DNA of 64,000 nt from Oreohelix idahoensis (Eukaryota; Mollusca; Gastropoda; Stylommatophora; Oreohelicidae): NCBI GenBank assembly GCA_024509875.1, contig JAMPIV010011336.1, positions 26,811 through 90,810 of the forward strand. The letters are read 5' to 3'. This document shows positions 46,907-58,120 of this stretch, piece by piece. Within the stretch, counting starts at the first letter, position 1, and every line of letters begins with the position of its first letter. The notes beneath the pieces were generated by a model. It was given only the letters and a program-made list of their open reading frames with translations. It made no database searches and was not told the origin of the DNA. The position numbers and the translations under genes were made by a program.

Positions 46907-48510
46907 CAGATGTCGATTACCTAATTTCGGTCCGAAATAAGGAGAAGGTATTTCATGTGAATATGCTGAGGCCATATGTAGAACGACCTGAGTCATTGAA
47001 AGCAGTCACAAGGGCAGCACAGACTGAAGCAACAGTCATTGATGACACGGGAGATGAAAAAGGTGAAGGGAATATCCAGTTATCCCTCGTACCCCTGGTT
47101 CCTTCGGAGTCATGGAATATGGTGCGAATCGGGGATGACCTAACAGTAGAAAAAAAGTCGGAAGTACAGATTATATTAGCAGAGTTTAAGGATGTCCTCA
47201 CAGATCTGCCAGGACGGACAGACCTGATTTGTCATGATATCACTCTGACATGCGATCAGCCTATTAGGGTAAAACCGTATCCATTGCGCATGCATTTCAA
47301 ATCGGCTGTCGAGAGAGAAATTGGTGACATGCAACGACTGGGGATAATTTCTCCGTCTGATTCACCATATTCTTTTCCAATGATTGTGGTTCGCAAGAAG
47401 AACGGATCTCTTCGTATATGTATTGACTTTCGGAGATTGAACAGCATCCCCGTCGTTGACGCTGAACTAATACCTAATCAGGAAGATCTGTTACAACAAC
47501 TCACCCACGCTACATATTTCAGCAAACTCGATCTGTCTAGAGGCTATTGGCAGGTACCCCTCGCGGAGGCTGTGAAACCTCTTACGGCATTTAGCACCCC
47601 CAAAGGATTGTTTCAGTTCAATGTCATGTGCTTTGGCTTAGTGAACGCGCCCGCCACATTTGTGAGGATGATGAGAAGATTGTTAGGACATCGATCGGAT
47701 ATTATTACATATATCGACGATATATGTTTGTTTCATGAGTCATGGGAGGATCACATGAAGGGGTTGTCTTCCCTATTGCGGTGTCTAAGGCAGCATAATT
47801 TAACGGCACGGCCGAGTAAAGTTTGCATAGGTTTTAAAGAGTTAAGTTTCTTAGGACATACTGTAGGTCATAAGCACCTGAAACCGGAAGATTTTACAGT
47901 TACAAAGATTTTACAGTTGCAGACACCTAAAACAAAAAAGCAAGTGAAAAGTCTAATTGGACTTGTGAATTTTTATCACCAGTTCATCCCTCAGTTCTCT
48001 TCCATTGCAGCTACACTTACCTCGCTAACGAGTAAGGGGATGCCAAATAGGGTCGTGTGGACACAAGATTGCGAGATAGCCTTATCTAGAATCAAGAGGG
48101 TGTTCTCTAGGAAACCCATCTTACTGATGCCAGATTTACGCAAACCCTTTGTTTTGCGGACAGACGCATCTTCTGTAGGAATTGGAGCTTGTTTAATGCA
48201 AGACCACCAGAGTACCTTACATCCAGTGATGTATGTGAGTCGGAAGCTGTTGCCGGCTGAGACTAGGTACTCCACGATTGAAAGGGAGTGCTTGGCGATT
48301 GTGTGGTCAGTTTCAAAGTTGTCCCGATATTTGATAGGTGCACATTTTGTATTACAGACCGACCATCGACAACTCTCATTTTTACAGTCGTCGAAATCGA
48401 CAAGCTCGAAGTTAACTCGTTGGGCTCTCTTACTGCAGCAGTACAAATTTACTGTTTTACCCCTAGAGGGTAAGCTCAACGTTGTAGCTGACACTCTGTC
48501 CCGTTTGTAG
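46903..48510 (+). CDS. pol: element 2 reverse transcriptase and RNase H
   Basis: A 535-codon frame overlapping the upstream stop by four bases (ATGA). It starts in the remaining integrase tail ('TDVDYLISVRNKEKVFHVN'), then the linker and RT: 'RICIDFRRLN', 'FSKLDLSRGYWQVPL', 'TAFSTPKGLFQFNVMCFGL', YIDD at 47,710-47,721 and 'FLGHTVG'. The connection domain includes 'KKQVKSLIGLVNFYHQFIP'. RNase H acidic residues are in 'LRTDASSVGIGAC', 'IERECLAIVW', 'QTDHRQL' and 'VADTLSR'. All catalytic residues seen are intact, so this half is better preserved than gag. The ATGA overlap after an A-run could be an indel or a reinitiation or frameshift site. Confidence 0.92.
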   Translation: MTDVDYLISVRNKEKVFHVNMLRPYVERPESLKAVTRAAQTEATVIDDTGDEKGEGNIQLSLVPLVPSESWNMVRIGDDLTVEKKSEVQIILAEFKDVLTDLPGRTDLICHDITLTCDQPIRVKPYPLRMHFKSAVEREIGDMQRLGIISPSDSPYSFPMIVVRKKNGSLRICIDFRRLNSIPVVDAELIPNQEDLLQQLTHATYFSKLDLSRGYWQVPLAEAVKPLTAFSTPKGLFQFNVMCFGLVNAPATFVRMMRRLLGHRSDIITYIDDICLFHESWEDHMKGLSSLLRCLRQHNLTARPSKVCIGFKELSFLGHTVGHKHLKPEDFTVTKILQLQTPKTKKQVKSLIGLVNFYHQFIPQFSSIAATLTSLTSKGMPNRVVWTQDCEIALSRIKRVFSRKPILLMPDLRKPFVLRTDASSVGIGACLMQDHQSTLHPVMYVSRKLLPAETRYSTIERECLAIVWSVSKLSRYLIGAHFVLQTDHRQLSFLQSSKSTSSKLTRWALLLQQYKFTVLPLEGKLNVVADTLSRL

Positions 48511-48711
48511 AATGATTGTTTTGTTCTTGGGTTTTTTCCCCCCACACGAGGTTTAATTGAGTATGCAAGATATGTGAGGACAAGAAGAATATGAATGTAT
48601 ACTTGGCTCAAAAGCCGGATGTTGGGTGTTTGGAGAGCGTTCAGTCGCCTTCCAAAAGAAAAAAAAAAGAAAAAAAAACGTCGGTTTTTTTCCCCTGGTG
48701 GGGACAGTAGA
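48511..48711 (+). other. 3' untranslated region and polypurine tract of element 2
   Basis: An A/G-rich stretch near 48,654-48,678, a T-run, then 'ggtggggacagtaga' (48,697-48,711) directly before the 3' LTR. Confidence 0.65.
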
Positions 48712-49306
<595 letters not shown>

Positions 49307-49394
49307 TGGTTGAAAAAAGTAATATAATAATTATGTACATTATTTCTACCATCATCCACTGACTGCTCCATATGGAACTTGGGACTACCTTTGC

Positions 49395-49850
49395 TTTTGG
49401 TTCTCTATGAGAAACCCGCATGAAGCATCACCAGCTCTTGCAGTAGTGGTTCATGAAACCATCATTCTATATGATGAGTTTGCCAGCCTTGTATGAACTT
49501 GGACATCCACTAGCAATTTTCACATGTTAATATATAGAATGATACGATATAAATATAGTTTATAGAATGATAAAATGTTACAACTTACCAGAAATAACAT
49601 TGGGCAATACAGGCTTTTGGCTCAGTGAAATGGTTTCGGCAACTTGGTTAAGATGCCTCTTACACGTGGTCTGAGGTACTACTTTGTAATATAATCCCAC
49701 TATGACTTCGCGTTCAGGTTCCTGTGATGCCGGGCTTTCCGTATTAGTAAATGTAGAGTTCTCTTGCTGTGTAAGTCTAGAAGATGCCCAAATACGCTGT
49801 CCGGTCCTTTAAAGTAGAATCCTAAAATTCTATTCCGTATTCTTGCTTAT
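49395..49850 (-). repeat. dispersed repeat family C, copy 1
   Basis: It shares, in antisense order, the landmarks 'gtagtggttcatgaa', 'ttgccagcct', 'ttaagatgcctc' and 'gcccaaatacgctg' with copies 2 and 3. No coding potential was recognised. Confidence 0.6.
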
Positions 49851-50029
49851 CCGACTGTCTTCTTGGCGAGTTGAAAAAGTAGTCCTGTGGATTCTGAATG
49901 TGCTAGCTTATAAGCAACATTCCGCCCATGCATCTACATTGCTACTATATGACAAGGCCCCAATCAGAACTGTTGTATTTTAACATCTCAAATGCCAAAC
50001 CAACAGCAATCAACTTGCGTATTTTGGTA

Positions 50030-50300
50030 GTGGTATATCCACTCTGCGCTCGCATTGCAGAACAGAATTTAGCTGATAAGGCAGAACGCAAGCGTGCTGC
50101 AAGAACGGTCAGAATGCACAGCAACACTACTATCGACTCTAACCATGTGTGCCCCGTATGTGGCAGGGCCTGTAGGGCCAAAATAGGACTAATTAGCCAC
50201 ATGAGATTACGGCACAGATGTGTCACAACTCAAGTCTGTAGCTGTCGCCATTTTCGCTTGCGATGGGCAACTATTATTATCCCCTCTACCCTCTCATGAA
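50030..50300 (+). pseudogene. LINE C-terminus with CCHH zinc finger
   Basis: The plus frame reads 'ADKAERKRAARTVRMHSN', then a zinc finger 'HVCPVCGRACRAKIGLISHM', then 'RLRHR', and ends near 50,300. A basic stretch followed by a C-x2-C...H-x3-H finger with the 'IGLISH' core is typical of the extreme C-terminus of several invertebrate non-LTR ORF2 proteins. Upstream RT sequence is absent. Confidence 0.7.
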
Positions 50301-50685
50301 AATTCCCGCGTGACACTGTCGATTAGATTTTTTTTCAAAAGTCACTCCCATATAAGGTATTATCTTTTCCGTTGATAATGATCATGTCTACAGTCACGAC
50401 TTCACAGATCTATCACTGATAATATCTTCCCAGCTGGTCAACTTATCGTAACTATTGCCTTCAACAAATCTGCCCGAAATCAATTATTTCACTTCGTGCA
50501 TGTCTTTAATCTGTCACCAGATGGATATCTATTATTTACAGGATGGCACAGGTAAATTAACGAATGAGATTATTTCGTCACAAGGGCCAAACAATAGGAC
50601 TGACTTAACATTATTCATTGAAGGATCTATAGCAAATTACCCACAAAAGGTCTTTCTTTGAGAAATTTACAATTTCTAAAAATAG
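50301..50685. other. no gene recognised
   Basis: Spacer. Nothing supported. Confidence 0.4.
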
Positions 50686-50689
50686 ATTG

Positions 50690-50935
50690 TGGCAGAAGAG
50701 CAGTCCCTGTGAGCATACTTTTATGGTAACATTTACGACATGCTTGAGGGTTTGTCACGGATTGCCTCCCCTGCTCTGCAGAAGTGGTCCACGAGTGGCC
50801 AAAACGCAAGAGTATTTAAACTGGGTCGTCAAAGGTGTCTACCTTCGCACAAGATTACTCTTGGCAAAGTTGTAGAGAGAAATGTAAAGATGCTTCTATC
50901 TCAAGGCAGTTTCACAAGATATTTCCGAAGTCAAG
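50690..50935 (-). repeat. dispersed repeat family B, copy 1
   Basis: It matches, as reverse complement, 54,640-54,870 and 59,960-60,212. Landmarks are 'attgcctcccctgctctgc', 'aagtggtcca', 'ggccaaaacgcaagagta' and 'cgcacaagattactcttggc'. Unclassified. Confidence 0.7.
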
Positions 50936-51640
50936 AAAAATTCTGCATTGGCAGGGCATACGTTAATTTATATCGGTCCGTCGCCTTTTGCGAAGAATTA
51001 AGCAATGGTTATAGCCAGTTCAAGCCCCCAGCTGGGGTAAATCCAGCGAAATTCCTTTTTATAAGTATTAGCTCTGTAAATGTAAATGTGTGACGATACG
51101 GTTGTGCGATCTCAAGTCCACTCCGGCAGAATTGCATTACATTCCCGTGCAAGTGATATTTTCTTTTTTTTCTCCCCTGTCATTATTATGTGCAAAGTTT
51201 TATGCACTATTATTTACTCTCTACGTTGGATCAGTAGAGTTAAGTCTCTAACATTTCACTCCTCGACTGTTTGTGTTACGCCAGATTTATTGACCCGGGC
51301 AGCGATATTTTATCACGTATTTTCAGGCTGACCATCTTTCAAAGTGACTGTGCCTGTTTATTCAAGCTTGCATTGTGCACGGTCTATGAATAGAACCCCG
51401 TATTGTGTGGATAATCTGGCGGATATCCGTCTAGCGAAACACAGGTGGTAATGCGTAATTTATTTCCGCTTAGAGCATCCATGTGTGCAATTATCTCAGA
51501 TAATCTGTCTGGAAACTCAAGATTTATAGACGTTACGCCAGGAACACATGGTCACAATATGGTGAGAGGCAGATAGGCGCAGCCGGAAGTCTGACGCAAC
51601 GATATGACATCACTGTAAGAGGTCACGCGTGGATATTAAA
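50936..51640. other. no gene recognised
   Basis: Spacer. The short open frames lack motifs. Confidence 0.45.
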
Positions 51641-51649
51641 TTTAGTTTT

Positions 51650-53210
51650 GTGAAACACGTGAGGGTATGTTTTCGAATTTGAAAACGCCCCAACCCACGT
51701 GGTGCTGAACGAGATTCGATTGGATTGGTTCATTTTGAGGAGCTGAAATATACAATGTATTTCATTGGCACACTAGTCGGAAGTGCAATCTGTGATTTAC
51801 ACTAAGAACTGAGAATATCGTGTGATGAAAACACAGATACAGAACACACGGAGAGACTGCTGCGCACAAGTCATATCAGCGACTCCTAAAAGCCAGAAAA
51901 AAGGAGACATTGGACTTAGAAATGCCACAACTATAAGTAACCGATCGAGTATTGGGCAACTTTGGAATTCACAAGTAAACCCGCATTTTTAATACAAGAC
52001 TGGAAACTTAAAGGGGCCATGACTTTAATTAACAAGACTGGAATCCTAGGAATTTGATCACAAGTCATAGAGAAATTAAAGTTTTCCCAGGCCCAGGTGA
52101 TTTTACAGAACATCCGCCGTCAGAGGAATTAACTCTAATTTCCCAGACCAAGTCATAGAGGAATTTAAGAAAAGCTTTCCCAGGCCAGGATATCGCAGAA
52201 CACCAGCCGTGAGAGGAATTAACTCTAATTTCCAGACCAAAGTGATTTCGAAGCATCTAATACGGAGCTGCGACGAGTCTAAATCTATGCAAGGAGATTG
52301 TGTATTCCCAAAGCTTTGGGGCAAGTGTAAACACTTTATTTACTAATGTAAATTCTACATGTTTCATGTTAAGTGGTTATATACAAGGCTGGCAACCTCA
52401 ACATATGAAAATAGTATATGCATGAACCACTACCGCCAGAGCTGGTGATTGTTTCTGACTAGTCGTGCGGGAAACCCGACAGAAGAGCGACCCCAGACTC
52501 CGACGGGAGTAGTGATGAGTAATGATTGACGATTACATCCCATGTGCCTAAAGTGTAACATATTATCTTGTGAGATTTATGTACCTTTTTTAATTGTAAT
52601 TCAGGGAAATCATTATTCACGCACTCCAGACGCAATTTCCTAGTTAACACCCAGAAGGATATTGGTGAATGTTCATCATATTCCCTGAGTTACACTGTGT
52701 GTTCGGGAATTTAATTCTTCTGAGAAGTTAACATTGGTGGGTGGAGCGCATGACAATGGGCCTGTTAGTTTGCGGCGAAGAAATGTACTTAGCAGGCATT
52801 TGATTCTTTCTATTTATCTAAAGTTCGTGGTTACAAGCCATCAGACGATTTGTGGTACTAACGCCGCTAATGTGAGAGAACAGCACCCACAGTAACCGCC
52901 TACAGTGGAAGAGAGTGTGGAGAAGGTTTCCGTCATCACATAATTGATGAACCACAGCTGCAGGACTCATCTGGAGTTTTTTTTTTTTTTTATCACAGGC
53001 AACAACAAAACACGGACATTAATAGCGCACCGATCCAACCTCTGTGAGGACAAATTTAATTTACCTTTCACCTCCATTTAATCCTTATTTTAACTTGTTG
53101 AACTAATTGACTGTTAAATTTGTTGTATGTTATTTTAAACTAAACAAATAATTGTTTATTCGGTCATTAGAAGTATGAAAGCAAATGTATGAGCAAGACT
53201 ATTTAATAAT

Positions 53211-53212
<2 letters not shown>
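51650..53212 (+). repeat. dispersed repeat family C, copy 2 (long)
   Basis: About 1.5 kb, matching the reverse complement of 54,882-56,000 in order. Landmarks are 'cggaagtgcaatctgtgatt', 'tgggcaactttg', 'gcaaggagattgtgta', 'ggctggcaacctcaac', 'gtaattcaggg' and 'gtatgaaagcaaatgtatg'. Inside it, an 88-bp block is tandemly duplicated (52,063-52,149 and 52,150-52,237). No protein was recognised. It contains an A/T-rich region and a T-run near 52,979-52,991. Confidence 0.75.
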
Positions 53213-53259
<47 letters not shown>

Positions 53260-53264
53260 TTTTT
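53213..53264. repeat. (TA)n followed by T-run
   Basis: About 38 bp of TA and 13 T's at the end of the family C copy. Confidence 0.95.
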
Positions 53265-53579
53265 CAACACATGCTGTAGACACAACTTCATCGTGTTAAC
53301 AGCCACTTTACCGAATACAAGCCAGCCAAGAGCAGTAGTGTATAGATAAATAATAAAATCTACGTTACAATTTTTTGGGCGTCTTTAAAGCCCCAATTTG
53401 AAAACCACATTTCTGGTGACGCAGTCTCGCCCAAGCGTAAATTTCACTGCACAGCGACTTTATAAACACCTGTATATATGTATATAAAACTACACAATAA
53501 GTACTACAATTTTTTCAGTAACAAATATTCAGATAATATGTAACATAATAATAAAATAAAATATACAAATGAAGAGTAA
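53265..53579. other. no gene recognised
   Basis: AT-rich, possibly the 3' noncoding end of the hAT remnant. No terminal inverted repeat was found here. Confidence 0.35.
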
Positions 53580-54614
53580 GGAAATTTAATGAGACTTTTG
53601 CTGTTGGATTTCCTTGCAAAGTTGGTCAATATTTGGTGACTAATCTATTGTTTTTATTTTCAAGCATTACTGGAGACTCGCGTCATTCAATTGGCCTCCC
53701 TAATTTGCTTTTGATATATTTCATGTTGGAAAATATTTGTTCACAAAAATATGTTGATCCAAAAATTGAAAGAAGCCCAAATGCTAATTTCTTCAGCTGA
53801 ACATAGCTGTCGGGTAAACAGAGTTGGAGGGACAGACAATGATATCAAAATAAGAATACAAAAAGCAAAAGGAGCTTTCATTGCATTGGGAAACATATGG
53901 AGAACAAGAGAAATCAAGTCCAACACGAAAATAAGAATCTTCAACTCAAATGTGAAGTCGGAACTTTTGTATGGCTCTGATTCATGGAGGGCAACAAAAA
54001 CAACAACCAAAAATCTACAGACTTTTATAAACGGGTGCTTGCGTAGAATAGAAGAACTGAAATGGTATGATAAAGTCACAAATGTGGAATTGATGACAAG
54101 TGCCAGTTGAACAAGAGTTGAGAAGAAGATGCTAACTTCATAATAGCATAATTAAAGGAGAAAAATGTGTTGAAAACTTACCTTTTAGCAAAAATCGAAT
54201 TTTCACGGTAATTCGTTATCAGAAGGAATTTTTTATACCGGTAAGCAAGTACATCAGTACAGTAAGTTTTAACTGTAAAAATGGCGATTACAGTTTGCGT
54301 CGCTTGGGTGCGCGACGAACATCTCGTGAAAAAACTTGTATATTTCGTAATCGAAAATTCTGTAATCGGTTATGAATCCAAAAATAGAAATAAGGGAAAG
54401 CATTTCTCTTGTCTTTAAAATATTAAAAATATGTCAAAATCTTTAAAGGACCCCATCACCCCACACCCAAAAGTTTAGTCCACGAAAAGTGTATGTCAAA
54501 AGGTGGTTTTAGTGCACGGAAACTAAGTGTTAAGTAGCCGAAAGCCAAGAGCCGCACGAGATGGCTCAAAGAGCCGCATACGGCTCGCGAGCCGCAGGTT
54601 ACCGACCCCCGGCT
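53580..54614 (-). mobile_element. hAT DNA transposon remnant, interrupted
   Basis: On the minus strand, 53,590-53,806 encodes the C-terminal hAT dimerisation region: 'KKLAFGLLSIFGSTYFCEQI', 'FSNMKYIKSKL', then after a stop and frame change 'NDASLQ' and 'SPNIDQL'. At the far end, 54,597-54,612 ('ggttaccgacccccgg', preceded by repeated 'gagccgca' blocks) resembles a hAT terminal inverted repeat of the CAGGGGTCGGCAACC type. The rest of the transposase (N-terminal zinc finger and catalytic part) is gone. A LINE fragment sits in the middle (53,807-54,132) in opposite orientation. Confidence 0.7.
53807..54132 (+). pseudogene. LINE ORF2 fragment (family L-a) nested in hAT remnant
   Basis: The plus frame reads 'VNRVGGTDNDIKIRIQKAKG', 'FIALGNIWRTREIKSNTK', 'IRIFNSNVKSELLYGSDSWR', 'LQTFINGCLRRIEELKWYDK' and 'NVELM', then in a shifted frame 'QVPVEQELRRR'. 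This is the end of the RT domain and the start of the C-terminal region of family L-a, overlapping the part preserved at 14,095-14,475. Both ends are truncated, so it was either inserted as a fragment or trimmed later. Confidence 0.8.
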
Positions 54615-54872
54615 TAAACCTTTCACAAAAGGTGACGGACCAGATATAATGCGTTAGCAATTGTTCAGCCCAATGCAACATTGTTCGTGACTTGTGGAAA
54701 TATCTTGTGAATGTTCCCTTAAGGTAGAAGTGTCATTAATCTTCTATCTACATCTCTGCCAAGAGTAATCTTGCTAGCAAGCCAGTATTAGATACTCTTG
54801 AGTTTTAGTCACTGTTGGACCACTACTGCAAAGCAGGGGAGGCAATCCGTGACAAAATATCTGTCTAAATGT
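54615..54872 (+). repeat. dispersed repeat family B, copy 2
   Basis: It matches 59,958-60,212 in the same orientation: 'ttcacaaaag', 'tagaagtgtcatta', 'catctctgccaagagtaat', 'tagatactcttgagtttt' and 'agcaggggaggcaat'. It abuts the hAT terminal repeat. Confidence 0.75.
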
Positions 54873-54881
54873 GGATATATT

Positions 54882-56000
54882 AAAGAGTCTTGCTCATACG
54901 TTTGCTTTCATACTTATAATAACTGAATAAACAATGATTGTTTAGTTTAAAATAACATGCAACACATTTAATAATCGATTAGTTTTAACATTTTCAAATG
55001 TTGTTGAAATGATGGTGAATTTTAGATGAGCAAATTAAAGTTGTCTTCACGGAGACTTGGTTTGAGGATTGAAATTTAAAATTAAAATTTAATGTACGTT
55101 TGCTGGTGCCTTTACAAGCACTTGGCTGATATGAGCGAGTCCTGAGAAAATTTGTGCTTGGACGGCGCAAAATCAATTATTTGCCTGAATTAAAATTAGC
55201 AAGATACATATATCTCATAAAATGATATGATACACTTGAGGCACATGTGATGTAATCATCACTCATCACTGCTTCATCACTGGGGTCACCTCTGCTGTCG
55301 GTTTTCTGTACGACTAGCAAGAAGAAATCTCCAACGCTTGCTGTAGTGGTTTATGAATATTCTGTTTTCATTTGTTGAAGTTGCCAGCCTCATAAATAAC
55401 CTTTTAGCAAGAAAAACATATCAAATTCCCATTTGTAAAATAAATGTTTACCCTTACCCCAAAGTAACTTTTGGGAACACAATCTCCTTGCACAGTTTAG
55501 AATGGACACAGCAATTTATTAGATGCTTCTAATCACTTGGTCTGGAAATGTTTGTATTCCTCTTATGACGGGTGATCTGATTCCGTTGGTCTCCAATCTT
55601 TGTATTTATAAATGCGGGTTTGCTTTTAAGTGTCAAAGTTGCCCAAATACTTCTGATCTGATCCTTTAAGTTTCCAGTCTTGGTATTTCAAATATGTGGG
55701 TTTACTTTTAAGTTTCAAAGTTGCCCAAATACTTTCGATCTGTCACTTTTAATTTTGGAATTCTTTGTCCGATCCTTCTCTCTCTGACTTCTGGGAGTTG
55801 CTAATTTGACGTCGCGGTGCAGTCTGATCTGTGACTCCGATGTCCCTATATTATATATCTCATTCTCAGTTCGAATCCCAGATTGTACTTCCAACGAATT
55901 TGCCAATGAGAACCATTGTGTATTACGGCTCTCACTTTACGCCAATCCGAGCTCTTTTGCACTATATGGGTAGGGGTGTTTAATTCATTATATCCCCCGC
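54882..56000 (-). repeat. dispersed repeat family C, copy 3
   Basis: Inverted partner of copy 2. It is colinear from 'catacgtttgctttcatac' (54,895) to 'attgtacttccaacgaattt' (55,882). It has its own internal duplication of about 75 bp around 'tcaaagttgcccaaatact' (near 55,634 and 55,717). Confidence 0.75.
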
Positions 56001-56790
56001 GTGTGTTATATTACATTTTAAAATTCCATCTCGTGACCTTTTTCTAATAAAGCTTCAATACTTCCGCCCAGATTCACAAACAAATCTATGAACTTATTTG
56101 ATGTCCAGGTGCTACCTTCCAATATTGTCTCCCCCAAACAGAGTATATGTAACAATTACACTGGGATGTCCCGTCGGAACCTATTATCTCATTATCACCT
56201 GTGTTTTCGTGCCTCCGCCAGAAGGATCTCTCATACAGACAATATGACATTCTATTCATCACTCGTACGAGAACATATTGTGTCAATAAATAGTGTCTCT
56301 AACAAAGGTGGCTAGGCGACTCAAGTGATAACCGTATCACTCGCTGACCGGTGTAATTAACCTGGTATTGTTACGATTCACCTGGCGGAACGTAAACAAG
56401 TCTGGGGTGCGGTCACACCAAAAAGAATGTAAGGACTATAGATATGCCAAATAATAGGACGATGAGTGAGAAAATGAAGAAATGAAGTGATATTGCCAGA
56501 ATGGGTGAGAGTTATAAAAAGTGCACGACTGATTTCGTCACAGGGTTCAGTAGTCTTACTCTGTCTTTGTCTCATAAAAGACCAGAGGGAACTACATGCG
56601 TCTCCTTATATCTACTATCAAATATTTTCTCATAAAAATTAGATGCTTACTGTTGGCTTTAAACCATCATCTGTGGCGGAAAAAATTGACATAAATTTTG
56701 GTGCATGAGTAATACCTAGAAACTGCGTGAAACAGAAAGTAGTTCCGACAGCAAATTGTTACCAATTTGATTTAGTGTACCTTACCTAGC
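56001..56790. other. no gene recognised
   Basis: Spacer. The small open frames at 56,086-56,315 are not convincing. Confidence 0.45.
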
Positions 56791-56794
56791 TTCC

Positions 56795-57050
56795 CACTGG
56801 TAGAGAAGTTAGAATGCTGTTCTTTCGCGACAAATTGCTGGGTTCTATTCGCGGTATCGACACGCTCCAGTCTACTCGGCTGTAAATGGGTACCCGACTT
56901 TTCTCTTCTTGAGTTAGGTAAGGCAAAGGCAGCGGGAAAGGGAAAAGATCACTCCATCCCATAAAGCTGGACCTAGAATGTTGAAGTCTCTATCACTTCA
57001 CTCCCCTTACGTAGTATCTGCTATGGAACTACTTTTATGCCTTATGAGAG
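56795..57050 (+). mobile_element. SINE family 2, near full length
   Basis: On the plus strand a box A-like 'tggtagagaagttag' and box B 'gggttctattcg' are followed by the core 'cgctccagtctactcggctg', 'taaatgggtacccgac', 'ttgagttaggtaaggc' and the tail 'gaagtctctatcacttcact'. It is opposite in orientation to the copy at 35,127. Confidence 0.8.
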
Positions 57051-57640
57051 CTTTCCGATTATTTTACTTTCCTTCTGTTGTTCTATATTTAACTGATATA
57101 TCATCTGTAATTTATTCTTCTTTCCGTCCATACTATTATTATGCCTGCTGAGTTGTTTTTAATTCAATTTAATTTACGCTTCATTGCTTCTTTGATTACT
57201 ACGAATACTTAATAGCGAATAACGTCCATAGACATCACACGGTAACACCTCACTTCAACATTCTCGGCAGGTGGGCGATTATGAGAGAAAACGTATTCTA
57301 CCTTTCATTTCTGTAGCAGCGATAACGAAGCACGTCTAAGAAAGTTGCATTAAAATGTCATGAAAGTGGGGGAAACGTTCTGAATAATTGACTACTGTCA
57401 ACAGATGGGCAATTTCGATATTTGCTGTGGAGCCTGTATTCTTCGTGTCAGAAAATAATGGCCCACCGACTTGTGTATTTTCATTGGATTCATTATTAGA
57501 CGTTTTCTTTCATCGTCACAAACATGAGTTTACTTGTACTGTAAGATTGAGTTGTTTTCTTCCATCGTCACAAACATGAGTTTACCTTTACTGTAAGATT
57601 GAGTTGCCCAACCTTCCTATCAATAGTATTTTGTGTTGCG
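57051..57640. other. no gene recognised; short duplication
   Basis: Around 57,507-57,605 a block of about 60 bp ending 'ctgtaagattgagtt' is duplicated in tandem. Otherwise nothing was seen. Confidence 0.5.
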
Positions 57641-57644
57641 CTCT

Positions 57645-58120
57645 CTACAGAGAATGGGGCGACCATTACAGCCGGTCCCCCTGTAGGAAGCCTGCACCAC
57701 GCACTCACACGCTCTTTCAGCAGACGTTTCCGTGGACATTTGTTTTAGATGATGATGTTGCCAGCCCCCATACACAACATCATATTAGTCGCCTTGTACG
57801 AACAAGGTGGAAGCAGTTTGTTGCTGCCCTACAAAACGCCACCTAGAGTGATGGTCACCGATTGTTTTGTCAGCCAGTGGCCAAGGATCAGAGAACAAGA
57901 GAAGTACGACATGCTTCATGGTGCAATAGTTCCAGCCTTTCTTTTTTTCTCTTTAGAGACCACCTCCCTCCCTTTTTTCCCCGCCTTTCCTGTGAACTAC
58001 ACGGGGAAAACTATAAGAACGAATCAGATAAAATCAATGGCATGCACCCACAGACGTGTTGGCGTCTTCTCAATATGTCCTTCTTCTTCGTACATTCTCA
58101 GACGTCCACTTGAATGTTTT
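57645..58120 (+). repeat. dispersed repeat family A, copy interrupted by a LINE end
   Basis: Left part 57,645-57,800 ('ccctgtaggaagcctgcac', 'ttgccagcccccatacac'). Right part near 58,078-58,120 ('cttcttcttcgtaca', 'ttctcagacgtccacttga'). In copy 1 (120-375) the two parts are only about 45 bp apart. Confidence 0.55.
57805..57900 (+). pseudogene. LINE family L-b 3' end
   Basis: It encodes 'RTRWKQFVAALQNAT' and stop, followed by a noncoding end 'ggccaaggatcagaga'. This closely parallels 38,045-38,140 ('FVAALQDAT', 'ggctaaggatcaaagaagaa'). Only the last 95 bp remain. Confidence 0.7.
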
